64,000 nt of DNA from Panulirus ornatus (lineage: Eukaryota > Arthropoda > Malacostraca > Decapoda > Palinuridae): assembly GCF_036320965.1 (NCBI RefSeq), contig NC_092261.1, forward strand, positions 15,295,197 to 15,359,196. Direction: 5' to 3'. Positions 11,299 through 24,640 of the stretch are shown piece by piece. The position numbers and the translations under genes are program-made. Every line of letters starts with the position of its first letter. Within the stretch, counting starts at the first letter, position 1. The notes under the pieces were generated by a model, which was not told where the DNA came from, searched no databases, and was given only the letters and a program-made list of their open reading frames with translations.

Positions 11299-14200
11299 AG
11301 CTATCATGGCAAGGCAGGATTCCAGGCAGTTTAGAGTCTTGGTGAAAAGCCATTCAGCCAGGGGTCCAAGTGGAAGCCAGGAAACCTGAGGTCTATATAG
11401 GGGCCATACAGCCAGGAGTCCAGGTGGAAGCCATGCAGCTTGGGCTCCAGGTGGAAGCCCGGCAGCCAATGGTCCAGGTTGAAGCCAGGCAGCCTAGGGT
11501 CCAAGTGAAGGCCAGATAGCCTGGATTCCAGGTGGAGAGCTGGTTGGATGGGGATGCAGATGTAAGCCATGCAGCTTGAGGTCCAGATGGAAACCAGGCA
11601 TGATGAGGGTCAGGCATTCTGGGATCCAGGTGGACTCCAGGCAGTCTGTGGGACAGGTAGAAACCAGGCAGTCTAATGTCTAAGTAAATACAGGTAATCT
11701 GTTTTCCAGATGGAATTAAGACAGCCCGGAGTCCAGGTGGATGCTAAGCAGACTGAGATTCACGTGAAATCCAGCCAACCTTAGGTGAAGGTGGAAGCCA
11801 GGTAACTTAAGGTCTATGTGGGAACCATATAGCAAGGGATACAGGTGGAAGCCAGGCAGCTTGGAGTCCATGTGGATTGTAGGCAGCTTAGGGTTCAGGT
11901 TGAGTCCCGGCAGTCTTTGGGTCCAGATGGAAACCAGGCGGTCTAGCAGCCTTGTGGAAGCCAGACTGCTTGATATCAGTCTGGAGTCCAGTTGAAGGCC
12001 AGGAAGCTTGGGTTCCAGATGGAGGCCAAGCTAGGTGGTGTCCAGGTGTAAGTCATGCAATTTTGCGTCCAGGTGGAAACCAGACATTTTGAGGTTAAGG
12101 CGAAGGCCATGCAGTCTGGGGTCCAGGTGGACAACAGGCGGTCTGTGGTCTGGATGGAATCTAGGCGGTGTGTGTGCTCCAGGTGGAAGCCAGGCAGCCT
12201 GACGTCTATATGGGAGTCATACAGCCAGATTCAGGTGGAAACCAGGTAGATTGAAACTTAGGTATTAGCCCGGCAGCCTAATACCTAGGTGGGAGCCAAG
12301 CAGCATAGTGTCCAGGGGGAGGCCAGACATTCTGGATCTAGGCTGAAGCTAAACAGCCTTTAGTTCAGTCGAAGGTCAGGTATCTTGGGTTCCAGGTTGA
12401 GGTCAAGCAATCTGGGGTCGAGTGGAAGCCAGAAAGCTTAGGGTCCAGGTGAAAACCAGGCATTTTGGGGTTTAGGTAAAGGGTAGGCAGTCTGGAGTCC
12501 ACGTGGAGGCTAAACACATAGGATCCTGTGGTAGCCAGACAGCCTGGAGTCCAGGTGAAAGCCAGCCAACCTAGGGTGAAGATGGAAGCCAGGTAACGTA
12601 GGTCCATGTCGGAGCCATACTGTCAAGGGTCCCAATGGAAGCAAGCAGCCTGGGGTCCAGCTGGAAGCCAGGCGGTCTAGTGTCCATGTGTTATCCAGGC
12701 AACTTGGGGTTCAGGTGGAAGCCAGCACGTCTGTACTCCCAGGGGAAGCCAGGTAGCCTAGGATCAGGGTGGAATCTCGAAATCCAATGTTCAGGCGTAA
12801 ACTAGACAGGCAGGGATCCAGTTGGAGGGCAGGCAGCATAGTGTCTCGGTGGAAGTCAGACAGCCTGGAGTCCAGTTCGAGGTTAAGCAGACTGGGATCC
12901 GGATGGAAGCCGGATAGTCTGGAGTCCAGGTGGACGCCAGGAAGTCTGTTCAAGATGAAAGCCAGGTAGTCTGTGTTACAGTAGAAACTAGGCAGTCTTT
13001 GGTCCAGGTAGAAGCCATGCCGCCTGGGGTTCATGTGGAAACCACGTAATATGAGTTCCAGGGCAGTCCAGGGCCTAGGTGGATGCCAGACAGCCTGAGA
13101 TCCACGTGGAAGCCAGTTTGCCTGGGACCAGGTGGAAGCTAATCAACGTGGGATCCAACTGGAGGCTCGGCAGCTTGAGTTCTAGTCAGAGGCCAAACTG
13201 GTTAGGGTCCAGGCGGAAAAAGGGTATTTGAGATTTAAATCGAAAGTCATGCAGTTCTGGTGGTATCTAAGCACTTCAGGGTTCAGGTAGAGGCCATGCA
13301 GTCTGGATCCAGGTGGATTTCAGGCAGGCTATGGTCCAGGTGGAGGCCAGGTAGTCTGTGGTTTGGATGGAATCCAGGTAGGGTGTGTTCCAGGCGTAGG
13401 ATCTAGGTGGAAACCAGGTAACCTGAGGTTCATATGGATGCCGAAAAGCCTAGGCTCCAGGTGGAAGCCAGGCAGCGTGAGGTTCATATGAAAGCCATAG
13501 AGCCAGAGGTCCAGGTGAAAGCCAGGTACCCTTGGGTTCCAGCTGGAAACCAGGCAGCCTGGAGTACATTTGGAAACCAGGCAGCTTGTGGTTAAGGGGG
13601 GAGGGGGTTTCGGTTCCCGGCAGCCTAGCATTCAAGTGGAAGCCCAGGCAGCATATCATTCAGGGAGTGACCAAACAGTCTAGATGTAGGTGGAAGCTAG
13701 CCAGCTTGGAGTCCAGATAGAGGCCATGTGGCTGAGGTTCCAGACGGAGGCCAAACAACCAGGGGTCCAGGTGGAAGCTAGGCACTGTTTGGCCAGATTC
13801 AAACCAGGTATTATGTGGTTCAGGTGAACGCCAGAAAGTCCGAGGTCCAGGTGGAAGCCAAGCAGCCTGGGGTGAAGGTGGAAGTTGGAGAATTTGGACT
13901 GCAGGTGGACGCCAGGCAACTTGAGGTCCATGTGGAAGCCACGCAGCTTGAGGCGCAGATGGGTGTTAGGCAAACTAAGGTGGAAGCCTGGGTCAAAACT
14001 TCGATCCAGCCAATTTGGAGTCCACTTAAAAGCCAGACAGCCTGTAGTTCAGGTGAAACCCAGGCAGTCTGTGTTCCATGTGGAAGCCAGGTAGCTTGTG
14101 GTCCAGATGTAGCAAACCAGGTATTTTCTGGTTCAGTCTGGGGTCTAGCTGTACGCCAAGTGGCCTGTAGTCCAGGTCGAAGCCTATCAGTCTGTGTTCT

Positions 14201-17200
14201 AGGTAGAAACTAGGCTGCCTGGGGTCCGTTTGGATGCCCGGCCACCTGGGGTCCATGTGGAATCCAAGCAGCCTGAAGTTCATATGGAAGCCATACAGCC
14301 CAGCGGTGATGTGGAATCAAAACATCCCGGAGACTAGACTCTAGGGTGAAGCACAAAAGCCTAAAGTCCAGTTGCAAGACACACAGTCAAAGGGGTCCAG
14401 GTGAAAGCCAGACAACCTAGGATCCATGTGGAAGCCAGGCATCTTGGTGTCCAGGAGGAAATCACACATTTCCGGGTTCATATTAAGGACCATCAATATG
14501 GGGTGTAGGTGAACATTAGGTATTTTGGGATGCAAATGGAGGCGAGGCAGTCTGTCGTCCTGGTGGTAGCTCTGTACACTGTGGTCTAGGTAGAATCCAA
14601 GCAGTTTGTGTTTCAGGTGGAAGCCAGACAGCCTGGTCTCCAGTAGGACGCCTTGGCAGCCAGAGGTCCATGCGGAAGCCATACAGCCAAGAGTCCATGT
14701 GGAAGGAAAGAAGCCTTGGGCATATGTGGAAGCCAGACAGCCTAGTGTCCGGTAGAAACCAGACATTTTGGGGTTCATTTCGAGGTCAGGCGATCTGGGG
14801 TGTAGATGGAAAACTAAGTACCTTTGGGTTCACCTGGAGGCCAGGTAGTCTAGGGCCTTGGTGGAAGTCAGGTAGTATGAGGTGTAGGTTGAATCCATTG
14901 TTTATTTTCCAGGTGGAAACCAAATAGCCAAGGATCCAGATGGAAGCCTGGGGATTACGCTAAAGCCAAGCAATATGGGGTATAGGTGGAATCCAGGTCG
15001 TCTGTCACCCTGGAGGAAGCCAGGCAGCCAAGGGTCCAGTTGGAAGCCATGTAGCCTAAGCTCTACGTTGAAGCCAGACAGCCTGGGGTCCAGTTATAGG
15101 CCAGATAATGTTGGGGTCCTGTTGAAAACCAGGAATTTTTGGGTTCAGGTGGAGGCCAAGTAGTCTATGGTCCCGGTGGAAGCCAGCAAGCCTGTGATCT
15201 TGGTGGAATACGGGCAGTTTGTGTTCTAGGTGGAAGCCACACAACCTGGAATCCAAAAGGACGACTGGCAGCAATCTGTGGTTTGATGGAAACCAGGTAT
15301 TTTGGGGTTCAGGTGGTGGTCAGGTAGTGTGGGGTCCAGGTGGAAGCCAGGTAGTCTGTGGTCTGTTTAATTCAGGCGGTTTGTGTTAGAGGTGAAAGCC
15401 AGGCTGCCAGAGATCTTGGTGAAAGCCAGGTAGGCTAGGTTACAGATTAAGACCAGAGAGCCTTGGTCTATGTGGAAGCTAGATAGACTGGGGTCCAGTT
15501 ACAGGCTTGGCAAAGTAAAAACCAGTAATTCTGGGGTTCTGGTGGAGGCTAGACAGTTTGGGTTACAGGTGGATGCCTGGCAGTCTGTGGTCCAGGTGGA
15601 ATCCAAGGCAGTTGTGTGTCCAGGTGGACACCAGACATTTTGGGGTTTATATCAAAATCAGGCACAGTGGGGACGTAGGTGGAAGGTAGGCAGTCTGTGG
15701 TCCAGGAGAAAGCTTAGGTAGCCAGGGTTCCAGGTAGAAGCCAGATTGCCTAGACAGACTCAATCCATGTGGAGGCCAGAGAGCCTAAAGAACAGTCAGA
15801 GGCCAGGCAGGTTGGGGTCAAGGTGGAAAACCAGAAATTGGGGGTTCACGTGGAGGTCAGGCAATGAAGTGGCCAGTTGAATGCCAGGCAGTGTATGGTC
15901 CAGGTGGAAACCAGAAATCCCTTGATGTAAGTAGAACACAGGTGGTTTACTTTGAAACCAGACAGCCTGGGGTCCATGTGGAAGGCATACTGGTAGGAGT
16001 CTAGGTGGAAGCCAGATAACCTGGTGTCCAGGTGGATACTAGACATTTTTTGGTTCATGTCAAGGCCAGGCAATCTGGAATGTGGGTGGAAACCAGGTAT
16101 TTTGGGGTTCAGATGGGACCAGGCAGTCTGTGATCCAAGTGGAAGCCAGGAAGCCAGTAATCTACGTGGAATACAGAAGTTTTTTCCAGGTGGAAGCCAG
16201 GCAGCCTGAGGTCCAGATGGAAGCTAGGTAGCCTTGTGTCCAGGTGGTAATCAGAAGTTTTGGGGGGCTCATGTTAAGACTAAGGGGTCGGATGCATGTG
16301 GAAACCAGGTATTTTGGGGTCCAGACGGAGGCCAGGCAGTGTGAGGTCCAGATGGAAGGCAGGCAGTATGTGTTCTAGTAAAAATCCAGGCAGATTCTGT
16401 TCCAGGTGGAAGCCAGACAGCCTAGGGTCTAGAAAGACGGCTGGCAGCCAGGGGTCCATGTGGAAGCCAGGCAATCTGGTTTCTACGTGGAAACCAGACA
16501 CTTTCGGATTCATATCAAGGCATTCTGGGGTCTAGGTGGAAGCCAGGTAGTATGTGGTCTCGGTTGATTTCATACAGTTTGTGTTATAGATGAAAGCCAG
16601 ACAGCCTGGGATCCAGGTGGAAGCCAGGCAACCTGATATCCAGGTTGGAACCAGACATTTTGGGGTTCATGTAAAACCATTGTGGGGTGTAGGTGGAAAC
16701 TAGGCAGATTGTAGTCCAGGAGGAAGCCGGGCAGCTTGGTGTCCAGTAAGAGGCCAGGTAGGTTGGTGTCAAGAAGGAAGCTAGGAATCTTGGGTTTCTG
16801 GTGAAGGCGAAACAGTCTAGCGACTAGGTGGGTGCCAGGCAGTCTTTGGCCAGGTGGAAGGCAGGTAGCCAGTGATCTAGATGTAAAACAGACAGTTTGT
16901 GTTCCAGGTGGAAGTCAGAGAAATTGGGGTCCAGATGGACGCCTTACAGCCAGGGTTCCATGTGGATACCATATAGTCTGGAGTCCAGCTGGAAGTCAGG
17001 CAGCCTAGGTACCATGAGGAAACCAGACAGCATGATGTCTAGGTGGAGACCAGACATTTTCGGGTTCATATTAAAACTAGGCAATGTGGGGCGTAGGTGG
17101 AAGACATACTTGGGTTTTTGTTAAGGCCAAGCAACCTGGGGTGGGTGGAAACTAGGTATTTGGGGGCTCAGATGGAGGACATGCAGTCTGGGGATTAGGT

Positions 17201-18579
17201 GGAAGTTAGGTGAAATATTGTTTATATTGAATCCAGGCAGTGTGTGTTCCAGGTGGATGCCAGACAGCCTGGGATCCAGATGGAAGTCTGGCAACCTGGG
17301 GTCCAGGTTGAAGCCAGGCAGCCTGGTGTTTAGGTGGAAACCATATATATTCTGGGGGTTTATGTTAAAGCTAGAAAATCTGGGGTGTATGTGGAAAGCA
17401 AGCAGTCTGCGGTCTAGGAGAAATCCAGGTAGCCAGGGGTCCAGGTGGAAGCCAGATAACCTGGGTCCATGTGAAAGTCAGACAGCATGGGGTCCAGTTA
17501 GAGTCCTGGCAGGTTGGGTTCCAGATGGAAGCCAGGAACTTTAGGGTTTGGATAGAGGCGATTAGTCTGGGGTCCAGGTGGATGATAGGCAGTATGTGGT
17601 CCAGGTGTGAGACAGAGAGACCGCGATCTTACGTGGAATACTGGCAGTTTGTGTTCCAGGTGGAAGCCAGACATCCAGGGTTCCAGGTGGACACCAGACA
17701 GCATAGAGTCCAGAGGGATGGCTGGCGGCCAGGGGTCCATGTGGAAGCCATGCCACCAGAAGTCCAGGTAGAAGCCAGGCTGCCTTGGATTCGTTTGGTG
17801 TACAGAAGGGGGCCAGAGAGGTCTGGAGTCTAGATACAAGCCAGGTATTATGTGGTCTAGGTTGAATCCAGGCAGTTTGTTTTCCAAGTGGAAACCAGGC
17901 AGACTATGTTCCAGGAGGAAGCCAGGCAGCTAACGGTCCTTGTGGAAGCCAGGCAGTTTGGTGGACCAGCTAGAGGCCAGGCAGGTTCGGATCCAGGTTG
18001 ACGGCAAGGACTTTAGAGTACAAGTTGAAGGGAAACAGTCTAGGGTCCAGGTGGAAGCCAGGAAGTCGGTGATCTAGTTGGAATAGAAGCAGTTTGTGTT
18101 CCAAATTGAAGCCAGAGACCTTGGGGTCCAGCTGGACGCCTGGCAGCATGTGGAAGTCACACAACCAGGTGACCATGTGGAAGCCAGACAGCCTAGGAAC
18201 GCGTTGCATGGAAGCTAGGCAGCCTGGTGTCCAGGTAAATGACAAGCAGTCTTTGGTCCAGGTGGTAGACAGGATCTAGGTGGCATGTAAGAAGTTTGTG
18301 TTTCAGGTGAAAGACAGTCACCTTGGGGTACAGAAGGACACCTGGTAGCTTGGGGGCCGTGTGGAAGCCATACAGCCAGGTGTCCAGGTAGAAACCAGAT
18401 GTTTTCGAGTTCATTCTAAAACCAGACAATCTGGGGTGTAGGTGGATAGCAGGCAGTCTGTGTTTCCGGAGGAAGCCATGTAGCCAGGAGTCCTGGGTGG
18501 AAGCCAGGCAGGTTATGGTCCAGTTGAAAACCAAGAACTTGGGGTTTAGGTGGTAGTCTGATAGCCTGGGGTCCAGGTG

Positions 18580-18634
18580 GATGATAGGCGGTCTGTGGTC
18601 CAGGTGGATGATAGGCGGTCCGTGGTCCAGGTGG
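18580..18634 (+). repeat. Recent two-copy 27-bp duplication in the array
   Basis: Two adjacent units carrying GTCCAGGTGGATGATAGGC differ at a single base (CTG/CCG near 18,620). They stand out against the usual strong divergence between neighbours. Confidence 0.85.
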
Positions 18635-21600
18635 AAGCCAGAAAGATCATGATTTAGGTGGAATACTGGCAGTTTATGTTCCAGCCGGGAGTCCAGATGG
18701 AAGCCAGGCAGCCTGAGGTGCATTTGGACACTAAGACTGCCTTGCGTTCATGTGGAAAGCAGACTTTCTGGGGTTAGTATCAAAGCCATGCAGTCTGAGG
18801 AGTAGTCAGCGTGCAGGTAGTTTGGGGTCCAACAGGAAGCCAAGCAGCCAGGGAGTTTGGTGAGTGGCAGGCAGCCAGGAATCTTGATGGATGATATGCA
18901 GTATTTGGTTCAGGTGGAAACCAGGAAGACCTTGATCTATGTGGAATAATGGCAGTTTGTGCACCAGGTGGAAGCCAGACAGCCTGAGGTCCAGGTGGAA
19001 ACCAGGCAGCATAGAATCCAAACTGAAGCCACACAGTCTGGTCCTATGTGGGAGCCAGTGAGTCTGGGGTCCAAGTTCGAGGCCAGGCAGGTTGGGTTTC
19101 AAGGTGGAAACCAGGTATTTTGGGGTTCAAGTGTGGTCAGACAGTCTGAGTTCCAGGTGGGTGAGGCGGGCAGTCTGTGGTCCAGGTGGATGTTAGGCAG
19201 CCCTGGATCCAGAAGGGCGCCTGGCGGTCTTAGGGATCTATATGGTACTCATACAGCTAGGAGTCCATGTGGAAGCCAGGCAGCATGGTGGCCAGGTGGA
19301 AACCAGACATTATCAGGTTCATGTTAAGGCCAGACAATTGGGAGTGTCGCTGGAAACCAGATATTTTGAGGTTCAGATGTAGGCCAGGTAGTTTAGGGAA
19401 GCCTAAACTAGTCTAAGTTGAATCCAGGCAGTTTGCGTTCCAGGAGTAAGCCAGGCAGACTGTGATCCAGGAAAAAGGCAGGCAGCTTAGGGGTCCAGCT
19501 GGAGGCCAGGCTGGTTGGGATCTAGGTAGAGGCCAGGAACTTCGGGGTTCTGGCGGAGGCAAAGAGTCGGGGTTAAGGTGGATGCCAGGTATAAGCCAGG
19601 AAACCCGCGATCAAGGCTTCCAAGGAAACTGTGCAGTCTGGTGTCCATATGAATGCTAGGCAGTCTGTGGTCCTGGTGGAGGTCAGGAAACCCGTGACCT
19701 AGGTGGAATACAAGCACTTGGAGTTCCGGGCGGAAGCCAAAGACCTTGGGGGTCCATATGGACGCCTAGCAGCTTGGGGTCCACGTGGAAGCCAGGGCAG
19801 CCAAGGATTTAGGTCGAAGCCAAACATCCTGGGTCCATATGGAAGCCAGACAGCCTGAGGTCCAATTAGAAGTTAGGCAGGTTGGGGTCAAACTGGAAGC
19901 CAGGAATCTGGGGATTCAGGTGGAGGCCAGACAGTCTGGGGTCCAGGTGGATGCCAGGTAGTATGTAGTCTGGGTTGAATCCAGAGGGACGGCTAGCAGA
20001 TTAGGATTTATGTGAAAGCCATACAGCCAGAGGTGCAGCTGGAAGCCAGGCAGCCACGTATAGGTGGTAATCAGGTATTTTAGGGTTCAGATGGAGGCCA
20101 GGCAGCTTTGGGTCCATGTGGAAGCCAGGTAGTATGTGGTCTAGGTTGAATCCAGACAGTTTGTGTTCCAGACAGCCTGAGGCCCAGATGGAAGCTTGGG
20201 AGCCTGGGTCCCAGGTGGAAGCCAGGGAGCCTTGTATTCAAGGGTTTATGTTATGACCAGGCAATCTGGAGTGTTGGTGAAAGGCGGGCAGTCTGTGGTC
20301 CAGGAGGAAGCCTGGAAATCATATTGAAGCCAGACAGCCTGGGTCCATGTGGAAACATGATAGCTTGGAGTCTAGTTAAAGGCCAGTCAGGTTGAGGTCC
20401 AGGTGGAAACCTGATATTTCGGGGTTCAGGTGGAGGTCAGAGAGTCTGAACTCTAGATGGATGCCACGCAGTCTGCGGTGCAGGTGAAAACTCAAACGGC
20501 CCTGTGTCCAGATTGACGCCTGACAGCCTGAGGTCCATGTGGAAGCCATACAGCCAGGTGGAAGTCAGGCTGCCCAGGATCCATGTGGAAGCCAGGCAGC
20601 CTTGTGTTCAGATGAAAACCAGATATTTCAGGGTCTCTGTTAAGGCCAGACAATCTGGGGTATAGGTAGAAAGTAGGCATTCTGTGGTCTATGAGGATAC
20701 CAAGCAGCTAGGGTTCTATATGGAAGCCAGACAGTCAACGAGCCTGGTTTCAAGTGGAAACCAGACAGCCTAGTCCATTTAGCGACTAAGCAGGGTAGAG
20801 TCCAGGTAGATACCAGGAATTTTGGGGTTCAGATGGAGGCTGGATAGTCTCGGGCCCAGGTGGGTGCTAGGAGACACTTGACCTAGATAGAATACAGGCA
20901 GTTTGTGTTACAGGTGGAAGACAAACAACCTTGAGTCTAGATAGAGGCCTGGCAGTGGTCCATGTGGAATCCATACAGTCAGGAGTCCAGGTGTAAGCTG
21001 GATAGCCAGGTGTCCAGGAGGGAACCAGACATATTAGGGTTTATGTTAAGGCCAAGCAATCGGCTGTAGGTGGTAATCGTGCATTTTGGGGTTCAGATGG
21101 AGACCAGGCAGCATTGGGTCCAGGTGAAACTAGATAGTATGTGGTCTAAGATAAATCGAAGCAATGTTGTGTTCCAGAGGAAAGCCAGACTGCCTGGGAT
21201 CCAGGTGGAAGGCAGTCAGTCTGGTGTTAGGGTGAATAACAGATATTTTAGGGTTTATGCTAAAACCAAGGCAATGTGGGGTGTAGGTAGAAGGCAGACA
21301 ATCTGTGGTCCAGGAGGAAGCCTAGGGTTGAAACGAGAAAGCCTGGGTCTATGTGGAAGGTAGATAGCCTGTGGTCCAGTTAGAGGCCAGGTGAGCTGGG
21401 GTCCAGGTGGAAACCAGACATTTTGGGGTTTATATTAAAAGCCATGCAATCTGGGGTGTAGGTGGAAGGCCAGGCAGTCTTTGGCAGGCAGGGGTTCTTG
21501 TGGAAGACAGACAGCCTTGGGTCGCGTTGAAAGCAGGGAGACCACGAGCTTTAGGGTTTAGATTGAGGCCAAACGGTCTAGGATGGTGGTAGTTGCCAGG

Positions 21601-22254
21601 CAGTCTGTGGTCCATGTGGAAGCCGAGATAACTGTGGTCTGTGTGGAATACAGACAGTTTGTGCCGCTCAGCAGCCTGGGGTTCATGTGGAAGCCATACA
21701 GCCAGGAGTTCAGTTGGACGCTAGGCAGTGTCTTCTTGGTGGATACCAGACACTTTCTAGTTCAGGCCAAGCAAACTGTTGTGTAGGTGGAAACCAGGTA
21801 TTTTGGGACTCAGTTAGAGGCTAATCAGCCTGGGTCTGAGTGGAAGCTAGGTGGTAGGCATGTGGCTTAGTTTGATTCCAGACAGTTTGTGTTCCAGACG
21901 GAAGCCAGACAGCTTGGGGTCCAGATGGAAGCCTAGCAGCCTATGGCTCAGGTTGAAGCCAGGCAGCTTAGGATCCATGTGGAAGCCAAACAGTCTGCTT
22001 TCCATTTGAGGCCAGGCAGGTTGGGTTCCAGGTAAAAATCAGGGATTTTTGGATTCATATGGAAGCCAGGCAGCCTGGTGTCTAGGTGGAAACTAGACAT
22101 TTTTGGGTTCATGTTAAAGCCAGGCAATACGGAGTGTAGCTGGGAACCAGGTATTTTAGGGTTCAGGTGGAAGCCTGATAGTCCAGGATCCAAGTGTGAG
22201 CAAGGTAGTCTGTGGTCTATGGTGAATCCAGGCAGTTTGTGTTCCAGGTGGAAG

Positions 22255-22310
22255 CCAGCCAACCTTGGGTCCAGGTGGAAGCCAGCCAACCTTGGGTCCA
22301 GGTGGAAGCC
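22255..22310 (+). repeat. Recent exact 27-bp duplication in the array
   Basis: Two consecutive units built on AAGCCAGCCAACCTTGGG are identical. This is evidence of ongoing local slippage or unequal exchange in an otherwise old array. Confidence 0.9.
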
Positions 22311-22433
22311 ACGCAGCCTGGTGTTCAAGTGGAAACCAGACATTTTGGTGTTTTTGTTAAAACCCGCCAATCTGGGGTGTAAGAGGAAGGCGGGCAGTCT
22401 GTAGCCCAGGAGGAAGCCAGACAGCCCAAGATG

Positions 22434-22545
22434 TTTGACTTCCACCTGGAAGACAAACTGTCCGTATTCCTTCTAGATCACGAGTTTTCTATCTTCCAAC
22501 TGGATGAGACTGCCTAGCCTCCACGTGAACCTCAAATTCTTCTTT
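22434..22545 (-). repeat. Inverted patch in the 27-bp array
   Basis: For about four units the orientation flips: the plus strand reads TTCCACCTGGAAGACAAACTG, then a TTCTAGATCACG unit, then TTCCAACTGGATGAG, then CTCCACGTGAACCTC. These are reverse complements of the array core. Flanking units on both sides are in the normal orientation. The patch resembles the one at 23,529-23,655. Confidence 0.85.
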
Positions 22546-23528
22546 CCTAGGAAGCCCAAGATCCATGTGGAAGCCAGACAGCCTGATGGCCAGTTAGAGG
22601 TCAGGCAGGTTGGGGTCCAGGTAGAAACCAGGGATTCTTGAGTTTACCTGGAAGCCAGACAGTCTGGGGCTCAGGTGGGATGCCAAGGGGTCTGTGCTCC
22701 AAGTGGAAATCAGACAGCTTGTGGTCCAGTGGGACGCCTGGTAGCCAAAGATTTATGTAGCAGCCACGCAACCAGGAGTCCAGATGGAAGCCAGGGCAGC
22801 CTGATGTCCAGGAGAAAACAAGACATTCTCGGGCTCATGTTAAGATCAGGCTCTCTAGGGTGTAGGTGGAAACCAGGTATTTTGGAGTTCAGATGGAGGC
22901 CAGGCATCATGTGATTTAGGTGGAATCCAGGTAGTATGTGGTCTAGGTTGACTCAAGGATGTTTGTGTTCCAGGTGGAAGCCACAGTATAGGGTCCAGAT
23001 GAAAGCCAGGCAACCTGCTCTCCGGTCAGATGTCAGACAGGTTGAGGTCCAAAGAAGAATTCAGTGATTTTGGGGTTTAGGTTGAGGTTAGATAGTCTGG
23101 GGTCCAGGTGGATCCTAGGCAGTCTGTGTTTCAGGTGGAATCCAGGAAGCAGGTGAAGATTAGGTGGAATAAAGGCAGTCTATGTCCAGGGAAAAGCCAG
23201 GCAACCTGATCTCCGGATAAGAACCAGACATTTTGGGGTTTATATTAAAGCCAGGCAGTCTGTGATCCAGATGTGGTCCGATTTCTAGGTGGAAGAAAAG
23301 CAGTTTGTGTTTCAGGCGGATGCCAAACAGCTTGAGGTTGAGATGGACGCCTGACAGCTTTGGGTCTGTGTGGAGGCCATGCAGCCACGAGTCGAAGTGG
23401 AAGCCAGGCGGCCTGGTGTCCACGTGAAAACCAGTCATTTTGGGGTTTATGTTAAGGCCAGGCAATCAGGGTTGTAGGTGGAAGGTAGGCAGTCTGAGTT
23501 CCAGGAGAAAGTCAGGCAACCATGGGTC

Positions 23529-23655
23529 CTCCTGTACCTTCTGGCTGTCTGAGTTCCACCTGGAACACAAACTACGTGTATTCCACCTAGATCGAGCTTC
23601 CAGCTGGACACCAAACGTATTTACCTCCACATGAACCTCAAAATTCTTGGTTTCC
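23529..23655 (-). repeat. Second inverted patch in the 27-bp array
   Basis: Again the plus strand reads as the complement of the array: GAGTTCCACCTGGAACACAA, then TTCCACCTAGATC, then TTCCAGCTGGACACC, then CTCCACATGAACCTC. The order of unit variants matches the patch at 22,434-22,545. The two patches therefore share ancestry and were probably duplicated as part of a block of about 1.1 kb. Confidence 0.85.
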
Positions 23656-24549
23656 AGGAAGCCTATGATCTACACAGCTTGGATCAGGCGGGTTGGGGGT
23701 ACAGGTGGAGACCAGACATTTGGAGGTTCATGTGTAGGCCAGGCAGGTGGATGCCAGAGAGGCTGTGGTCCTGGTGAAATTCAGTAAGCTCATGATCTAG
23801 CTGGAATATAGGGAATATGTGTTCCAGGTGGAGGGCAGACAGTCTGAGGTCCAGAGGGGCGGCTGGTAGCCTAGCTTTTGTGTGGAAGCCACACGGCCAG
23901 GAGTCCAGGTGGAAGCCAGACAGCCTGTGTTCCGTGTGGAAGAGAGTCAGTCTGCTGTACAGGTTGAAACTAGAAATTTTCAAGTTCATATTAAGGCCAG
24001 GCAATCTGGTGTGCAGGTGGAAACACTACAATCTGTGGTCCAGGGGAAATCTTGACAGTCAGAAATCGATGTGGACGCCAAGATCGGAAAGACGCCGGAA
24101 AACCTGGGGTCCACGTGGAAGCCAAGCAGCCTGGTGTCCCAGGGAAAGCCAGGCAGTCTACAGTGCATGTGAAAGACATAGAGCCAGGAATGAGGTGGAT
24201 GCAAGCAGCTTGAGATTCAGGTGGAAGCCAAACAACTTAGGTCAAGGTGGAAGTAAGAAAGCCTGGAGCCCGCTGGAATCCCAGCAGCTAAAAGTCCAGG
24301 TAAAAGCCACGCAGCCTCAGTCCACATGGAAGCTATATGGCTTGGGGTCCAGTTGAAGGCCAGACAGTCTGGGTTCCAGGTGGAGGCCAGGCAGTATAGG
24401 GTCGAATAGGAAGCCGGGGAGTCTGTGGTCCAGGTGGAAGCCAGGCGGCCTGAGGTCCCATGTGGAAGCCAAGCAGCTTGAGGGGTCCAACTGGAAGTTC
24501 GGCAGCCAAGGATCGAGGCTGGAGTTAGGCCAGACAACCTAGGAGACCA

Positions 24550-24640
24550 GTTGGAGTCCAGGCATCCTATGCTGCAGATGGAGTCCAGGCATCCTATGCT
24601 GCAGATGGAGTCCAGGCATCCTATGCTGCAGATGGAGGCC
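24550..24640 (+). repeat. Three near-identical consecutive 27-bp units
   Basis: The unit GAGTCCAGGCATCCTATGC with the linker TGCAGATG occurs three times in a row with no or one change, starting near 24,553. It is a young local amplification near the right edge of the array. Confidence 0.93.

Larger units (their letters stand above)
14457..24010 (+). repeat. Higher-order domain inside the 27-bp array
   Basis: A recognisable run of variant units, with phrases like CATTTTGGGGTTCATGTTAAG, then GGCCAGGCAATCTGGGGTGTAGG, then GGCAGTCTGTGGTCCAGGAGG, recurs many times. Examples are near 14,470, 16,050, 17,060, 17,350, 18,410, 19,320, 20,250, 20,640, 21,040, 21,250, 21,420, 22,110, 22,350, 22,840, 23,250, 23,450 and 23,990. 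It is absent or unclear before about 14.4 kb and after 24.0 kb. Spacings of many neighbours fall near 174-290 bp. This indicates that blocks of several 27-bp units were duplicated together, giving a higher-order repeat distinct from the two flanking zones. Confidence 0.75.
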
